From assembly GCA_031266095.1 (NCBI GenBank), contig JAISBR010000101.1, positions 1 to 62,547 on the forward strand: a DNA stretch of 62,547 bases, read 5' to 3'. Source of the stretch: Treponema sp. GTDB lineage: Bacteria > Spirochaetota > Spirochaetia > Treponematales > Breznakiellaceae. The stretch's first letter is position 1. The number at the start of each line of letters is the position of its first letter. Positions 51,241-62,185 of this stretch are shown here, one piece after another. The notes under the pieces were generated by a model. That model had not been told where the DNA came from. It searched no databases and saw only the letters and a program-made list of their open reading frames with translations. The position numbers were made by a program, and so were the translations under genes.

Positions 51241-52086
51241 TTAACCCTTGACCGCTCCCGACGTGAGTCCTTCTACCAGCCGCTTCTGGGCGAAGAAGAA
51301 CATGATACAGACGGGAATGATGGTAATAATACCTCCTGTTGTGATGAGATCCCATTGAACTCCCAGCTGGCCGATAAGGTTTTTCAGCGTTACCGGAATG
51401 GTTCGGTTATTGGGATTCGTAAACATAACCGCGAAAGTGTATTCGTTCCAGGATGTCATAAATATGTATACGCCGGTCGCTATTATGCAGGGCATCAACA
51501 CGGGCAGCACTATGTAAATAAAAGCCTGGGCACGGTTTGCCCCGTCGATCAGCGCCGCTTCTTCAAGGGATACAGGCAGATCCTTGAGGTATCCGTTTAA
51601 AAGCCAAATGGAAAACGGAATGGTAAAGGTAGTGTAGGATAATATCAACGCGAGGGGCGTATACAGGAGCCCTATCTTTCGCATAATTGAATAAAGCGGA
51701 ATGAGCAGAAGCACTACAGGGAACATATTATTGGTTAAAAACATTGCCATCAGAGGTTTGCGGCCCGGAAAATTATAGCGGGTAAAGGCATAGGCCGCGA
51801 GGGTTGAGGCAAAAATGGAAACCAGGGTTGTACTTATGGCGACAAGGAAGCTGTTTCGCATGGGTTTTAGGAAATTAATTTCAACAAAGAGTTTTTTGTA
51901 GGATTCAAAGGTCGGGTGCCGCGGCCAGTAGCGGACAACGTTTCCGTATAATTCATTTTCGGGTTTTATTGAAGTAACAAAGGTCCAGTAAAAGGGAAAA
52001 AGCAGAAACACAAGTATAAGCAGAATGGGCAGCCAGACGCAGATTGCCTTAGCGGCGGAAAAGGATCTTTTCGGTTTATCGCTCAT
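51241..52086 (-). CDS. Sugar ABC transporter permease (MalG/UgpE type)
   Basis: 281 residues with six membrane segments. The ABC-coupling loop is EEAALIDGANRAQAFIYIVLP, and NMFPVVLLLIPLY and SWNEYTFAVMFTNP are typical of MalG-like permeases. It pairs with the permease encoded just upstream and the binding protein at 52998; the ATPase is not in this locus and must be shared (for example an MsmX-like subunit). Confidence 0.93.
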   Translation of the reverse strand: MSDKPKRSFSAAKAICVWLPILLILVFLLFPFYWTFVTSIKPENELYGNVVRYWPRHPTFESYKKLFVEINFLKPMRNSFLVAISTTLVSIFASTLAAYAFTRYNFPGRKPLMAMFLTNNMFPVVLLLIPLYSIMRKIGLLYTPLALILSYTTFTIPFSIWLLNGYLKDLPVSLEEAALIDGANRAQAFIYIVLPVLMPCIIATGVYIFMTSWNEYTFAVMFTNPNNRTIPVTLKNLIGQLGVQWDLITTGGIITIIPVCIMFFFAQKRLVEGLTSGAVKG

Positions 52087-52095
52087 AATCTCCTC

Positions 52096-52968
52096 CTAAT
52101 CGGCGCGGAACATGCTGCGAAGGTAGGGAACAGCCACAGCGGAAAGCAGCAGGGCAAGGATAATTGCCATAGCCGAAGCATAGCCAAGGTTCAGCGAATT
52201 GCCCTTGTTGAAAATATACACGCTTAAGGTCTGGGACGAATAAGCGGGCCCTCCTTCGGTAAGATTCGCGATAACATCCACCGAATTGGCCACCCAAATG
52301 ATTCGGAGCAGGGTGGTGACAAAGAGAGTGTTTTTAAGTGAGGGGATGGTGATACGGAACAATTTCTGCGCGATGTTTGCGCCGTCAATGTCGGTGGCCT
52401 CGTAAAGTTCCTGGGGTATCCCCTGGAGGCCGGCCAGGATCATCAGGGCGAAAAAGGGAATGCCCTGCCAGACAATGGTGACAATCGCCGCGGGAAAGGC
52501 GGTGCTTATCTGGGCAAGGATGGGTATCTTGTCATGGATAAGATGAAGCTTCAGAAGTATATCGTTGAGTACGCCATAGTTCCCGTCGTAAATCCAGCGC
52601 CACATCAGGGCGATGAGTACCCCCGGCGTTACCCAGGGGATAAGGCTTACCGAACGGAGAAAACCCCGGAACAAGATTTTTCTGTTGAGCAGCAGCGCCA
52701 GGATAAAGCCCAAAAGAAACTGAAAGCCGACGCCGAAGAATACCCATAAAAAGGTGCGCCGGAGGGAACCCCAGAAAAGGGGATCCTGAAAAATATCAAA
52801 ATAATTTTTCAGTCCCGTGTATCCTATCTGGTCGGGCCGGCGCAGATCGTAATTTTGAAAACTCATCAGGAAGGCGTTTATCACCGGGATAAACACCACC
52901 GAAAGCACGATAAGAAGCGCGGGCAAAAGAAGAATATACGGCCAGGGATTTATTTTTTCCTTACGCAT
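52096..52968 (-). CDS. Sugar ABC transporter permease (MalF/UgpA type)
   Basis: 290 residues with six membrane segments. The coupling loop is LYEATDIDGANIAQKLFRIT, followed by IPSLKNTLFVTTLLRIIW, as in UgpA-like permeases. The start is ATG 52968 with AAGGAGGTAAA before it. Forms the membrane channel with the MalG-type partner nine bases downstream. Confidence 0.93.
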   Translation of the reverse strand: MRKEKINPWPYILLLPALLIVLSVVFIPVINAFLMSFQNYDLRRPDQIGYTGLKNYFDIFQDPLFWGSLRRTFLWVFFGVGFQFLLGFILALLLNRKILFRGFLRSVSLIPWVTPGVLIALMWRWIYDGNYGVLNDILLKLHLIHDKIPILAQISTAFPAAIVTIVWQGIPFFALMILAGLQGIPQELYEATDIDGANIAQKLFRITIPSLKNTLFVTTLLRIIWVANSVDVIANLTEGGPAYSSQTLSVYIFNKGNSLNLGYASAMAIILALLLSAVAVPYLRSMFRAD

Positions 52969-52997
52969 TTTACCTCCTTAATGCCCGCGACAGCGCG

Positions 52998-54257
52998 TTA
53001 GTTGTAGAGTCCCTTCTGCAGGGTTGACATCGCCTCTGCGGCGCTGATCTGCCCCGTAAGGGCGCCGCCGATTGTGTTCGGCCATATTACGGAAATAAAT
53101 TCCGTAGTGGCCGGCAGAATGGGCAGGATGCCGGCAAAGGGGGCGCCGTCAATGGACGCCTTCATGAAGCGATTGTCCTGGAACTGGGGCAGGCTCTTTA
53201 CCGTCCGGCTGACCGGAACGTTGCCGGTAGCCGTACACCAGGTTTCCTGTCCTTTGCCCGTCGCAAGGTAGGCCAGCCATTCAAAGGCCGCTTCCTTGTT
53301 CTTGCAGGATTCAAATATCACGTTGTCGGTATCTCCCATAGAAGTCCACTGTCCCGTCCCCTTGGGGAAGGGGAAGGCGCTGACATCGTCGCCGAAGGTA
53401 TCTTCCATTTCGGCCGCCGATCCGGTATGGTGAACAGTCATGGCTGTGATACCTCCCTTAAAGCCGGCGATGATCTGCTGGAAGCCGTCGGTAGGAGCGG
53501 TGGGCGGGGCGTAGCCGTTTTTGTAAAGGGCAACGTAATCGTTCATTCCCTGTATCGCTTGGGGAGAGTCGAGCCGGTCGAAATTACCGCCCCGGCCCCA
53601 GATAAAGCTGCCCCAGGGCTCCTGACCGCCGGTGGAACCGCGCATGCCAAAACCGTAGACGTCAATCTTGCCGTCGCCGTCGGTGTCACGGGTAAGCTTT
53701 CTGCAGGCCTCAAGGAATTCGTCGTAGGTCTTGGGAACGTCGATACCCGCGGCCCTGAACATGGAAGGCCGGTAGTACACATAGAGAACCTGGGTGTTCC
53801 AGGGCATGACGTAAATATTGCTTCCGCCGCCAGCCTGGCGCATAACGCTGTAGAGGCTGTCTTCAATAAGGCCCTTGTCCTTCCAGTTATTGATAAAACC
53901 GTCAAGGTTCGCGAGCAGCTTGTTGGCGGTAAAGAGGGGCGTGGCTGTAAGCTTCCAGGACGCCGTGTCCGGACCGCCGCCGCCCATTGCCGCGGTAAAG
54001 ACGTTCTCGCTGTACTTCCCGCCGTCCCATGGGTATTCGTGGGCCACAACGGTTATGCCCTTGCCGTTGGTGGCGTTGAAGTCCGCGACCATTTCCTGCA
54101 TGATCTGCGAGTATCGGCTGTTGTCCGCCCAGTACCAGTGGGTGATGGTGACATTCCCGCTCGGCGCATCCTTCTTGCCGCCGGCATAACTTGGAACCAG
54201 TACGCTTATTAAAAGCGTACATACGATGAGAACAAAACAGATCCGGTTTTTTCTCAT
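52998..54257 (-). CDS. Sugar ABC transporter substrate-binding protein (family 1)
   Basis: 419 residues. The signal peptide is RKNRICFVLIVCTLLISVLV followed by PSYAGG. Family 1 binding-protein features: VTITHWYWADNSRYSQIMQE, YVMPWNTQVLYVYYRPSMFR, DTDNVIFESCKNKEAAFEWL. AGGAGGAGT lies before the ATG, which overlaps the stop of the FCD-regulator gene. Expected in the periplasm or on the membrane, capturing a mono- or oligosaccharide. Confidence 0.94.
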   Translation of the reverse strand: MRKNRICFVLIVCTLLISVLVPSYAGGKKDAPSGNVTITHWYWADNSRYSQIMQEMVADFNATNGKGITVVAHEYPWDGGKYSENVFTAAMGGGGPDTASWKLTATPLFTANKLLANLDGFINNWKDKGLIEDSLYSVMRQAGGGSNIYVMPWNTQVLYVYYRPSMFRAAGIDVPKTYDEFLEACRKLTRDTDGDGKIDVYGFGMRGSTGGQEPWGSFIWGRGGNFDRLDSPQAIQGMNDYVALYKNGYAPPTAPTDGFQQIIAGFKGGITAMTVHHTGSAAEMEDTFGDDVSAFPFPKGTGQWTSMGDTDNVIFESCKNKEAAFEWLAYLATGKGQETWCTATGNVPVSRTVKSLPQFQDNRFMKASIDGAPFAGILPILPATTEFISVIWPNTIGGALTGQISAAEAMSTLQKGLYN

Positions 54258-54952
54258 AATACTCCTCCTAAAATAATATTCATGTCTTTTGCTGTTTGTT
54301 TAATATGTTTTATCATTTCCCTGGCGGCCTCTTCCGGCCTCCGGTCGCGGACGGCCAGAAAAATTTTCTGGTGGCAGACCCGTGCCTTTTCGTGGCTTGC
54401 GACATTGTCCGCCGTTTCGTCCCGCCCCTTCCAAATGGCGTCGCAGATACTTGGCAGAAAGCGGTAAAGAACCTCGTTTTTGGTACAGTTCGCCAGGGCC
54501 GAATGAAAAGCGACGTCCAGGGAAGGAAAGCGCGCCCCCGTGTCGGCGTCGGAATCGCCAAAGGAAGCGATAATCCGTTCCAGCCTGATCATGTCCCCGG
54601 CTGTCGCGCGCCTGGCCGCGAGCAGGGTCATCTGGGGCTCCACGATAAGCCGTGTCTCAAACAGGCTGAGAAGCAGCCGGGTCTGATCGGTGTATTTAAG
54701 CCCCAGGGGATCGCTCGTAACGCCCGTCCGTTCGCAGATAAAAGTTCCCTTTCCGTGGTGGATTTCAACCACGTTCTCCGCGACAAGCAGTTTAATCGCC
54801 TCCCTGATGGTGGAGCGCCCGACCCTATACCTGCCGATGAGGGTATTTTCGCTCAAAAAACGATCCCCCGGCTTAAGCCGCCCCTCCACGATGAGTTTCC
54901 GAATTTCAAGGGCCAGCCGTTCCGACAATTTAGGCTGGGCAAGATCTGTCAT
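54254..54952 (-). CDS. GntR-family regulator, FadR/FCD subfamily
   Basis: 232 residues from ATG 54952 (GGAG five bases upstream); the longer frame is rejected. The winged helix has SERLALEIRKLIVEGRLKPG, RYRVGRSTIREAIKLLVAEN and HHGKGTFICERTG. The FCD domain (about 90-225) has LLLSLFETRLIVEPQMTLLA with later His residues (VAFHSALANC, VCHQKIFLAV) that usually hold a metal and an acidic ligand. It heads the operon for the ABC importer and transketolase and most likely controls it. Direct repeats at 55009-55022 near the transcription start may be its site. Confidence 0.92.
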   Translation of the reverse strand: MTDLAQPKLSERLALEIRKLIVEGRLKPGDRFLSENTLIGRYRVGRSTIREAIKLLVAENVVEIHHGKGTFICERTGVTSDPLGLKYTDQTRLLLSLFETRLIVEPQMTLLAARRATAGDMIRLERIIASFGDSDADTGARFPSLDVAFHSALANCTKNEVLYRFLPSICDAIWKGRDETADNVASHEKARVCHQKIFLAVRDRRPEEAAREMIKHIKQTAKDMNIILGGVL

Positions 54953-55008
54953 TACCGCTCCGTTCAGGGTCCCATCCTTTCGGCGTATCCGATACCGGCA
55001 TCCGACTG

Positions 55009-55057
55009 GTCTGACGTCTGATGAGTGTAGTGTAAACCCTTTTTTACCGGAATGCAA
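55009..55057 (-). promoter_or_regulatory. Promoter and candidate operator of the FCD regulator-ABC operon
   Basis: Minus-strand TTGCAT (55052-55057), 17 bases, TACACT (55029-55034). At the expected start of transcription the plus strand has GTCTGAC-GTCTGAT (55009-55022). Confidence 0.5.
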
Positions 55058-55189
55058 GCTTTTTCGGAGGAATTTTTGAGGAAATTTCAGGCGTCGGGAC
55101 GCGGAGAGGGTCTGTAAAACGCCCGCTTCTTCCAGCAGTTCCTTCCGGGCTCGTTCGAGAGGAAATGTATAATACCGTCTGGTTTAATA

Positions 55190-55280
55190 CCAAATTGATT
55201 GGAAGGCGAGGTCCATACCCAGGAGCTTGCTCCAGGGTTCTTCATTAGGTGGGTTTTTACCCTACAAACTCCGGCGGGAC
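55190..55280. repeat. Fragment of dispersed repeat downstream of dciA
   Basis: GGAGCTTGCTCC (about 55222-55233) forms a short hairpin, followed by GGTGGGTTTTTACCCTACAAACTCC, whose end resembles the CAAACTCC of family A (words: GGTGGGTTTTTACCC, TACAAACTCC). No gene is seen in 55058-55261. Confidence 0.4.
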
Positions 55281-55756
55281 CTTCCTCTTGACGCGACGCT
55301 CTTTTCCAGCCGCTTCAAGGCAGTCTTTAAAGCCTCATCTTTGATGGCGTCATAGCCGGAACTTCCGCTTTGGGCATGATGAACGGGCGTTCTCCTGGGC
55401 GGAGTTTCGGAGCTCTGAGACGGCGGGGCCGCTTCTTCCGCAGACTCAGCGGCGGGCCTGTTCCGGCTCAATACAAGGGATATTCCCGAAATGTTCAGAC
55501 CGGGAAAACGGCGGCACAGCTCGTCAAGGAGCCTGTGTTCCTTGGTCTGCAGGATCTGTATCCAGCCGGGATGATCCGCCTCGATTCGCAGTATACCCCG
55601 GTCCAGCTCTTTAATCCTCGAATGGTCCGCCGCCGCTCCGATTCCGTTCTTTTCGGTAAGTTCCGCCCAGGAAGCAAAAAGTCTCGAATAGCCCCGGGCC
55701 TTTTTCATCAGCCGCTCATCGAAAAGCGTTGAAAGCGCCTCGCCAATTTGTTTCAT
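55262..55756 (-). CDS. dciA: DUF721 / DciA-family protein
   Basis: 164 residues, ATG overlapping the recF stop (ATGA). The DUF721 domain covers about 1-105, with LFASWAELTEKNGIGAAADH, GILRIEADHPGWIQILQTKE and LLDELCRRFPGLNISGI. The C-terminal 60 residues are Pro/Ser/Arg-rich and disordered. DciA loads the replicative helicase in bacteria without DnaC/DnaI, which fits its place at the end of the dnaA-dnaN-recF cluster. The name rests on domain and context. Confidence 0.85.
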   Translation of the reverse strand: MKQIGEALSTLFDERLMKKARGYSRLFASWAELTEKNGIGAAADHSRIKELDRGILRIEADHPGWIQILQTKEHRLLDELCRRFPGLNISGISLVLSRNRPAAESAEEAAPPSQSSETPPRRTPVHHAQSGSSGYDAIKDEALKTALKRLEKSVASRGRSRRSL

Positions 55757-56883
55757 TTTCCGGCCCCGGAATGTACGGACTCATTAATACACCCGCCGTT
55801 CACATTATACACCAGCGTATCCTCTTTCCGGTAATTTTTGTACGGCTCCTCCGGCAGAAAAGTATAAAAAGCCTGATCATAACCAGGCAGAACCGCGAGA
55901 AACCTCCGCCGTTTTTCGCCGTCCATCTCCAGAAGCACATCGTCAAGCAGAAGCACGGGGTTTTTTCCGGTCATCTCGGAAAACCGGCGGGCCTGGGCAA
56001 GGCGGAGCAGCAAAGCCAGCAGGCGCCGCTGGCCGGTGGAAGCCGTGCCGGCAAACTCGACGCCGTTTCGGGTAAACATATAGCGGTCCCGGTGCGGCCC
56101 GGTCAGGGAAAGTCCCGCTCCCAGGTCCGTTGACCTGCGTTCCCGCAGCAGCGCCGCGGCCTCTTTCTCGCCGACTTTTTTCCACGAGGGAACATACTGC
56201 ACCATAATGCCTGAAATACCGGAAACTTCCTCATATAAGGGGCCGAATAAACCGGAAAAAAGCTGGGCCGCCGTTTCTCTCTTCTCCATCAGTTTTATTC
56301 CGTACATCATGTATTGCGGATCAAGGGCATCAAGGAGGGCCTCCGGGCTGCCATTAAGCCTGTGCGTCGCATAGTCCCTCAGCGTCATATTTCGGGATTT
56401 CAGCACCCTTCGATAACGCCGCAGATCGTCCAGGTACACCGGGTCATAAAGACTCAGAACCTGATCAAAAAACCAGCGCCGCCGTTCCGGATTGCCGGAA
56501 GCAAACTCTATGTCCTCATGGCAGAACACAATACAGGGCGCTGCCGAAAGCAGATCCTTCCTGTCTTCCAGCCGCTTATCGTTGACATATACGCTCTTTT
56601 TTCCCTTTTCAAATTTGATGAGGATTTTACCGGAAAAACCCGGCCCGACAACGCTCTCCTCTATCTTCACCGAAGCGGAAAAATCCTTTTCTCCCTTTCG
56701 GACCAGCTCCCCATCTCTTACCCCGCGAAAAGAAGAAGCGTAAGCGCAAAAATACAAGGCCTCAAGAAAATTGGTTTTTCCCTGACCATTCTCACCGACC
56801 AAAAAAACATCTTTCGCTCCTATAAAAACCTCGGCGTCAGCCAAATTGCGAAAGGCAGCGGAACGCAGGGAAGAGAATATCAT
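55753..56883 (-). CDS. recF: DNA replication and repair protein RecF
   Basis: 376 residues. Walker A is LVGENGQGKTNFLEALYF (about 31-48); the signature and Walker B are TASTGQRRLLALLLRLAQ and PVLLLDDVLLEMDGEKRRR. RecF helps load RecA at gaps. It begins four bases after the dnaN stop with no clear Shine-Dalgarno sequence, so translation is probably coupled. Confidence 0.95.
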   Translation of the reverse strand: MIFSSLRSAAFRNLADAEVFIGAKDVFLVGENGQGKTNFLEALYFCAYASSFRGVRDGELVRKGEKDFSASVKIEESVVGPGFSGKILIKFEKGKKSVYVNDKRLEDRKDLLSAAPCIVFCHEDIEFASGNPERRRWFFDQVLSLYDPVYLDDLRRYRRVLKSRNMTLRDYATHRLNGSPEALLDALDPQYMMYGIKLMEKRETAAQLFSGLFGPLYEEVSGISGIMVQYVPSWKKVGEKEAAALLRERRSTDLGAGLSLTGPHRDRYMFTRNGVEFAGTASTGQRRLLALLLRLAQARRFSEMTGKNPVLLLDDVLLEMDGEKRRRFLAVLPGYDQAFYTFLPEEPYKNYRKEDTLVYNVNGGCINESVHSGAGK

Positions 56884-56887
56884 TTTT

Positions 56888-57985
56888 CTAAGACTGCATG
56901 GGCATCACAATATGGAAAAAGTCTCTTTCAGGAACCGGTAAAATAGTAATAGCCTTACTCGGCCCGCTAAACCGGATACTTATCTCATTATCGCCTATTA
57001 CCTTGAAAGGCTCCTCAATATAGCGGTAGTTAAGGGCTATGGAAAATTCCTCCCCTTCGTACTTACAAGATATCTCCTCGTTGGCGTTTCCTATCTCACT
57101 TTCCTCAGAATAGACAGCCATAGTTCCCGATGAAATTCCCAAATATACCCGGTGTGATTTCTGTTCCACCAGCAATGAAACCCGGCGCAAGGCGTCAATC
57201 ATTTCGGTTCGGTTAACCGAGAGGCTGTTGGTCTGCGTTTCAGGTATAACTTTGCGGTAATTAGGAAATTGCCCTTCAAACAGTACCGACGACAGATTAT
57301 AAGAACCAAAACGGACAAAAATGGTCTTATCGGTCACTGCAATTGAAATAAGACCTTCATTTCCGGCCCTTTTAGCAATAATGTTGAGTATCTTAGGCGG
57401 AACAATAACTCCCGCGAAATCCTGTACATCATTCCCGGCCTGTTTACTGATGTAAGCAAGGCGGCGACCGTCGGTAGCGACCATGATGATCTTCTCCGCC
57501 TCTTTTTCTACATATACCCCATTCATAAAATACCGGGTTTCATCATCGGAAACGGCGAATACAGTCTGAGTAACCATCTCCTTAAAATCCTTTATAGGCA
57601 TATTAAAATACTCCACGCCGGACACGGGAAATTCGGGAAACTTATCCGAGGCTATACTTTTAAGCTCAAACTTGATCTTTTTTAAAGCCGGCTTAATGGT
57701 TACCTTGTTTTCCTTCTGTTCAAATTCCAGTTCCCCCTCAGGAACAGAATTTAAGATATTAAAGAATTTTTCGCCAAATACCGTCACCGGCCCGGGTTCA
57801 ATCACAGTTACCGGTACCTTGGTCTCAAAATTGACCTTCATATCTGTAGCCTTAATAGTAAGGCTGTCATTTTCCGCATCAAAATAGATATTCGACAGGA
57901 TTGAGATGGCGTTCTTTGACTCTATAATTTCCTGGGCAATGGAAATCTCTTTGAGAAGCGCGCTTCTATCACATATAAACTTCAT
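56888..57985 (-). CDS. dnaN: DNA polymerase III beta subunit (sliding clamp)
   Basis: 365 residues from ATG 57985 (AGGAGGATATAGTA upstream). The three-domain clamp is recognised by MKFICDRSALLKEISIAQEI, ATDGRRLAYISKQAG and the family ending FHIVMPMQS. It tethers the replicative polymerase to DNA. It lies 203 bp after dnaA in the conserved dnaA-dnaN-recF order. Confidence 0.96.
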   Translation of the reverse strand: MKFICDRSALLKEISIAQEIIESKNAISILSNIYFDAENDSLTIKATDMKVNFETKVPVTVIEPGPVTVFGEKFFNILNSVPEGELEFEQKENKVTIKPALKKIKFELKSIASDKFPEFPVSGVEYFNMPIKDFKEMVTQTVFAVSDDETRYFMNGVYVEKEAEKIIMVATDGRRLAYISKQAGNDVQDFAGVIVPPKILNIIAKRAGNEGLISIAVTDKTIFVRFGSYNLSSVLFEGQFPNYRKVIPETQTNSLSVNRTEMIDALRRVSLLVEQKSHRVYLGISSGTMAVYSEESEIGNANEEISCKYEGEEFSIALNYRYIEEPFKVIGDNEISIRFSGPSKAITILPVPERDFFHIVMPMQS

Positions 57986-58188
57986 TACTATATCCTCCTA
58001 TATTCATAAATTTATATATATATAATAACAGCAATAATAAGCCGCGGGAAATGTGGAAAACTCACATAATTCCTTTATAGCTCTATACTTACAGTTATTA
58101 TAATCTATGGATAAGTATGTATTGTTTTACACACTTTCCACAAGCTTCTTAATTATACACCTTTTATACAGGAAATTTAAACAATTTT
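57986..58188. other. AT-rich dnaA-dnaN spacer with DnaA-box-like sites
   Basis: 203 bp, very AT-rich at the dnaN end (TATATATATAA). DnaA-box-like sequences: TGTGGAAAA (58052-58060) and TTTCCACA (58136-58143), plus a GGATAAG word. It contains the dnaN promoter region and could be part of a split origin. Confidence 0.5.
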
Positions 58189-59592
58189 TTAAGATTTGGT
58201 ACTGAATTCCTTTATTAAGCGTTTCAGGCTTTCTATAGTAGGATCAAGGCTTGAATCTACAAGGAGCTGGCCTCTTATTTTTTCTATGGAGTGCATTACG
58301 GTGGTATGATCCCTGCCCCCAAAATATTCACCTATCTCGGTAGTTGAATAGTCGGTCATTTCACGGGCTATATACATGGAGAGTTGCCGTGGAAAGACAA
58401 TGTTTTGTGTCCTTTTTTTGCCTGTTAAGTCTTTAGGGGTAAGGCTGAAATATTCCGCTACCACCCGTTGAATATTTTCGACGGATAAATTTGCCTGCCG
58501 GGGCGATGAAAAAACGTCCCTTAAACGTTGCTGGGCGATTTGTAAGGTTATGGGTTGTTTCATAAGTTCGGAATAAGAAATAAGCGTGTTTAAGGCTGAT
58601 TTTAAATCCCTGACATTAGAAGAGATATTCTTACTTATAACATCTATGACTTCGTTCGGTATAACCGCGTCGCGTCTTTCAGCCGCTAATTTGAGAATGG
58701 CGTAGCGTTCTTCATACTGAGGAGGCAGAAGATCTACGCTGATACCTTCGGTAAACCGGCTTAAAAGTCTTTCCGAGAATTTCTTTAACTCCGTGATAGG
58801 ACGGTCACAGGTAAAAACCAACTGTTTATTGGCGCTCACAAGGGTATTGTAGGTATGGAAAAGCTCTTCCTGAATACCGGGTTTTTCCTGAAAGAAGTGA
58901 ATATCATCTATCAACAATACATCTGTATAGCGAAATTTGTTTTTAAACGCGTTTTGAGTGTTTTCCTTCATGGACTGGACAAACTCGTTGAGAAAATTTT
59001 CGGCGGTCGTATAAATGATCTTATACTCACTGTTTTCATAGAGTTTATTACCGATTGCCTGCATCAAGTGGGTTTTCCCCAGGCCAACCCCGCCATAGAT
59101 GAGGCAGGGATTGTAATTTATTCCGGGCTTGTCGCTGATACCCTTCGCGACCATTACGGCAAATTTGTTATTTTCCCCCATGACATAATTGTCAAAAATA
59201 AAGTCATCCCGCAGATTGGGGTGCTTTCCATTTTTCCGCTTTTCTACCGGAGCGGCTTTGACGGGCATTCCTGTCTGCCCTTTTCCATTGTTGTCGGCCG
59301 GTATTTCCGGTACGGAAGGGGTTTTTTCGGCACCAAAGTCCCTGACAATCTCAAATTCAAGGGCGATCTCCCTACCGACAAGCTCTTTAAGACAGGTTTT
59401 GAGGGTATTTTGATAACGGGCCTTCACTTTATCCCTATGAAAAGCTGAGGGAACTCCTATGGCTATACTATTTTCTTTAGCCCGAAGATATTTTAAATGT
59501 GTAAACCAGCCGGAGAACTCCTCTTCTCCCAAGTCTGTCCTTAGCCGGGCCAGGGTTACATTCCAGAACCCCTCATAATCCAAATCAGTCAT
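58189..59592 (-). CDS. dnaA: Chromosomal replication initiator DnaA
   Basis: 467 residues. Domain I is at the N-terminus (ARLRTDLGEEEFSGWFTHLK); a linker follows, then the AAA+ domain with Walker A YGGVGLGKTHLMQAIGN, Walker B VLLIDDIHFF and sensor words ERLLSRFTEGISVDL. The DnaA-box-binding helix-turn-helix has YFGGRDHTTVMHSIEKI. It melts the origin and recruits the helicase. Shine-Dalgarno AGAAGG lies seven bases before the ATG. Confidence 0.97.
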   Translation of the reverse strand: MTDLDYEGFWNVTLARLRTDLGEEEFSGWFTHLKYLRAKENSIAIGVPSAFHRDKVKARYQNTLKTCLKELVGREIALEFEIVRDFGAEKTPSVPEIPADNNGKGQTGMPVKAAPVEKRKNGKHPNLRDDFIFDNYVMGENNKFAVMVAKGISDKPGINYNPCLIYGGVGLGKTHLMQAIGNKLYENSEYKIIYTTAENFLNEFVQSMKENTQNAFKNKFRYTDVLLIDDIHFFQEKPGIQEELFHTYNTLVSANKQLVFTCDRPITELKKFSERLLSRFTEGISVDLLPPQYEERYAILKLAAERRDAVIPNEVIDVISKNISSNVRDLKSALNTLISYSELMKQPITLQIAQQRLRDVFSSPRQANLSVENIQRVVAEYFSLTPKDLTGKKRTQNIVFPRQLSMYIAREMTDYSTTEIGEYFGGRDHTTVMHSIEKIRGQLLVDSSLDPTIESLKRLIKEFSTKS

Positions 59593-60020
59593 CTAAAACC
59601 TTCTCAACAAAATATCCACAAATTATCCACAAGTGTAATTGTTGCAGATTTTTTAATTAAAAGATATTCCAAAAAAATCACATTTACCACTATACCTGAG
59701 CAGCATATTATACTAACTCTTTATTCTATGGGACAATCTTTAAAAACCACGGTTGGTTTTCGAAATGGTATTAATAAAAGCGGATTTTAGGTTATTTTCT
59801 ACAAAATTCGAAACTTTAGAGTCAAAAGCTCGAATTTTAGAGATGTTTCTTGTATAAGGCTCACATCAATAACACGATCCAATATAATACCTCTTATGAG
59901 TTTCCTCCTCCTTTACGTCCGGTACTTCTTTACCCTGAAATTATCCACAGGATATACACACAGGATGCCTTTCCTTATTTACCGGGACTCCTTATCGCGG
60001 TCTGTCAATACCACGGCCGC

Positions 60021-60080
60021 ATTATTCGTGGCGAGGGTTTAATACCCTGCCGGACCGGAGGTCCGAGCTCTGCCATGCGG
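60021..60080. repeat. Dispersed repeat, family C copy 2
   Basis: ATTATTCGTGGCGAGGGTTT, AATACCCTGCCGGACCGGAG, GTCCGAGCTCTGCCATGCGG. The first half matches 43134-43159 and the second half the inverse of 47691-47740. It lies inside the dnaA-gyrB gap. Confidence 0.7.
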
Positions 60081-60113
60081 TTGTTGATTGACAGAGTACC
60101 ATTATACGTTACC

Positions 60114-60142
60114 TTTACTTTTTTACGCAAGATCAATATTAT
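60114..60142 (+). promoter_or_regulatory. gyrB promoter at the start codon
   Basis: TTTACT (60114-60119), 17 bases, TATTAT (60137-60142); the ATG at 60150 begins eight bases after the -10 box. Confidence 0.5.
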
Positions 60143-60146
60143 ATAA

Positions 60147-62099
<1,953 letters not shown>

Positions 62100-62185
62100 G
62101 GCCTGTTGCAGTTTGTTATTGTTTTAAAATTAATTGACTGTGCGCTGACGCGCACTTTTAAAACCGGCTATGGTAAGAGGTTTTT

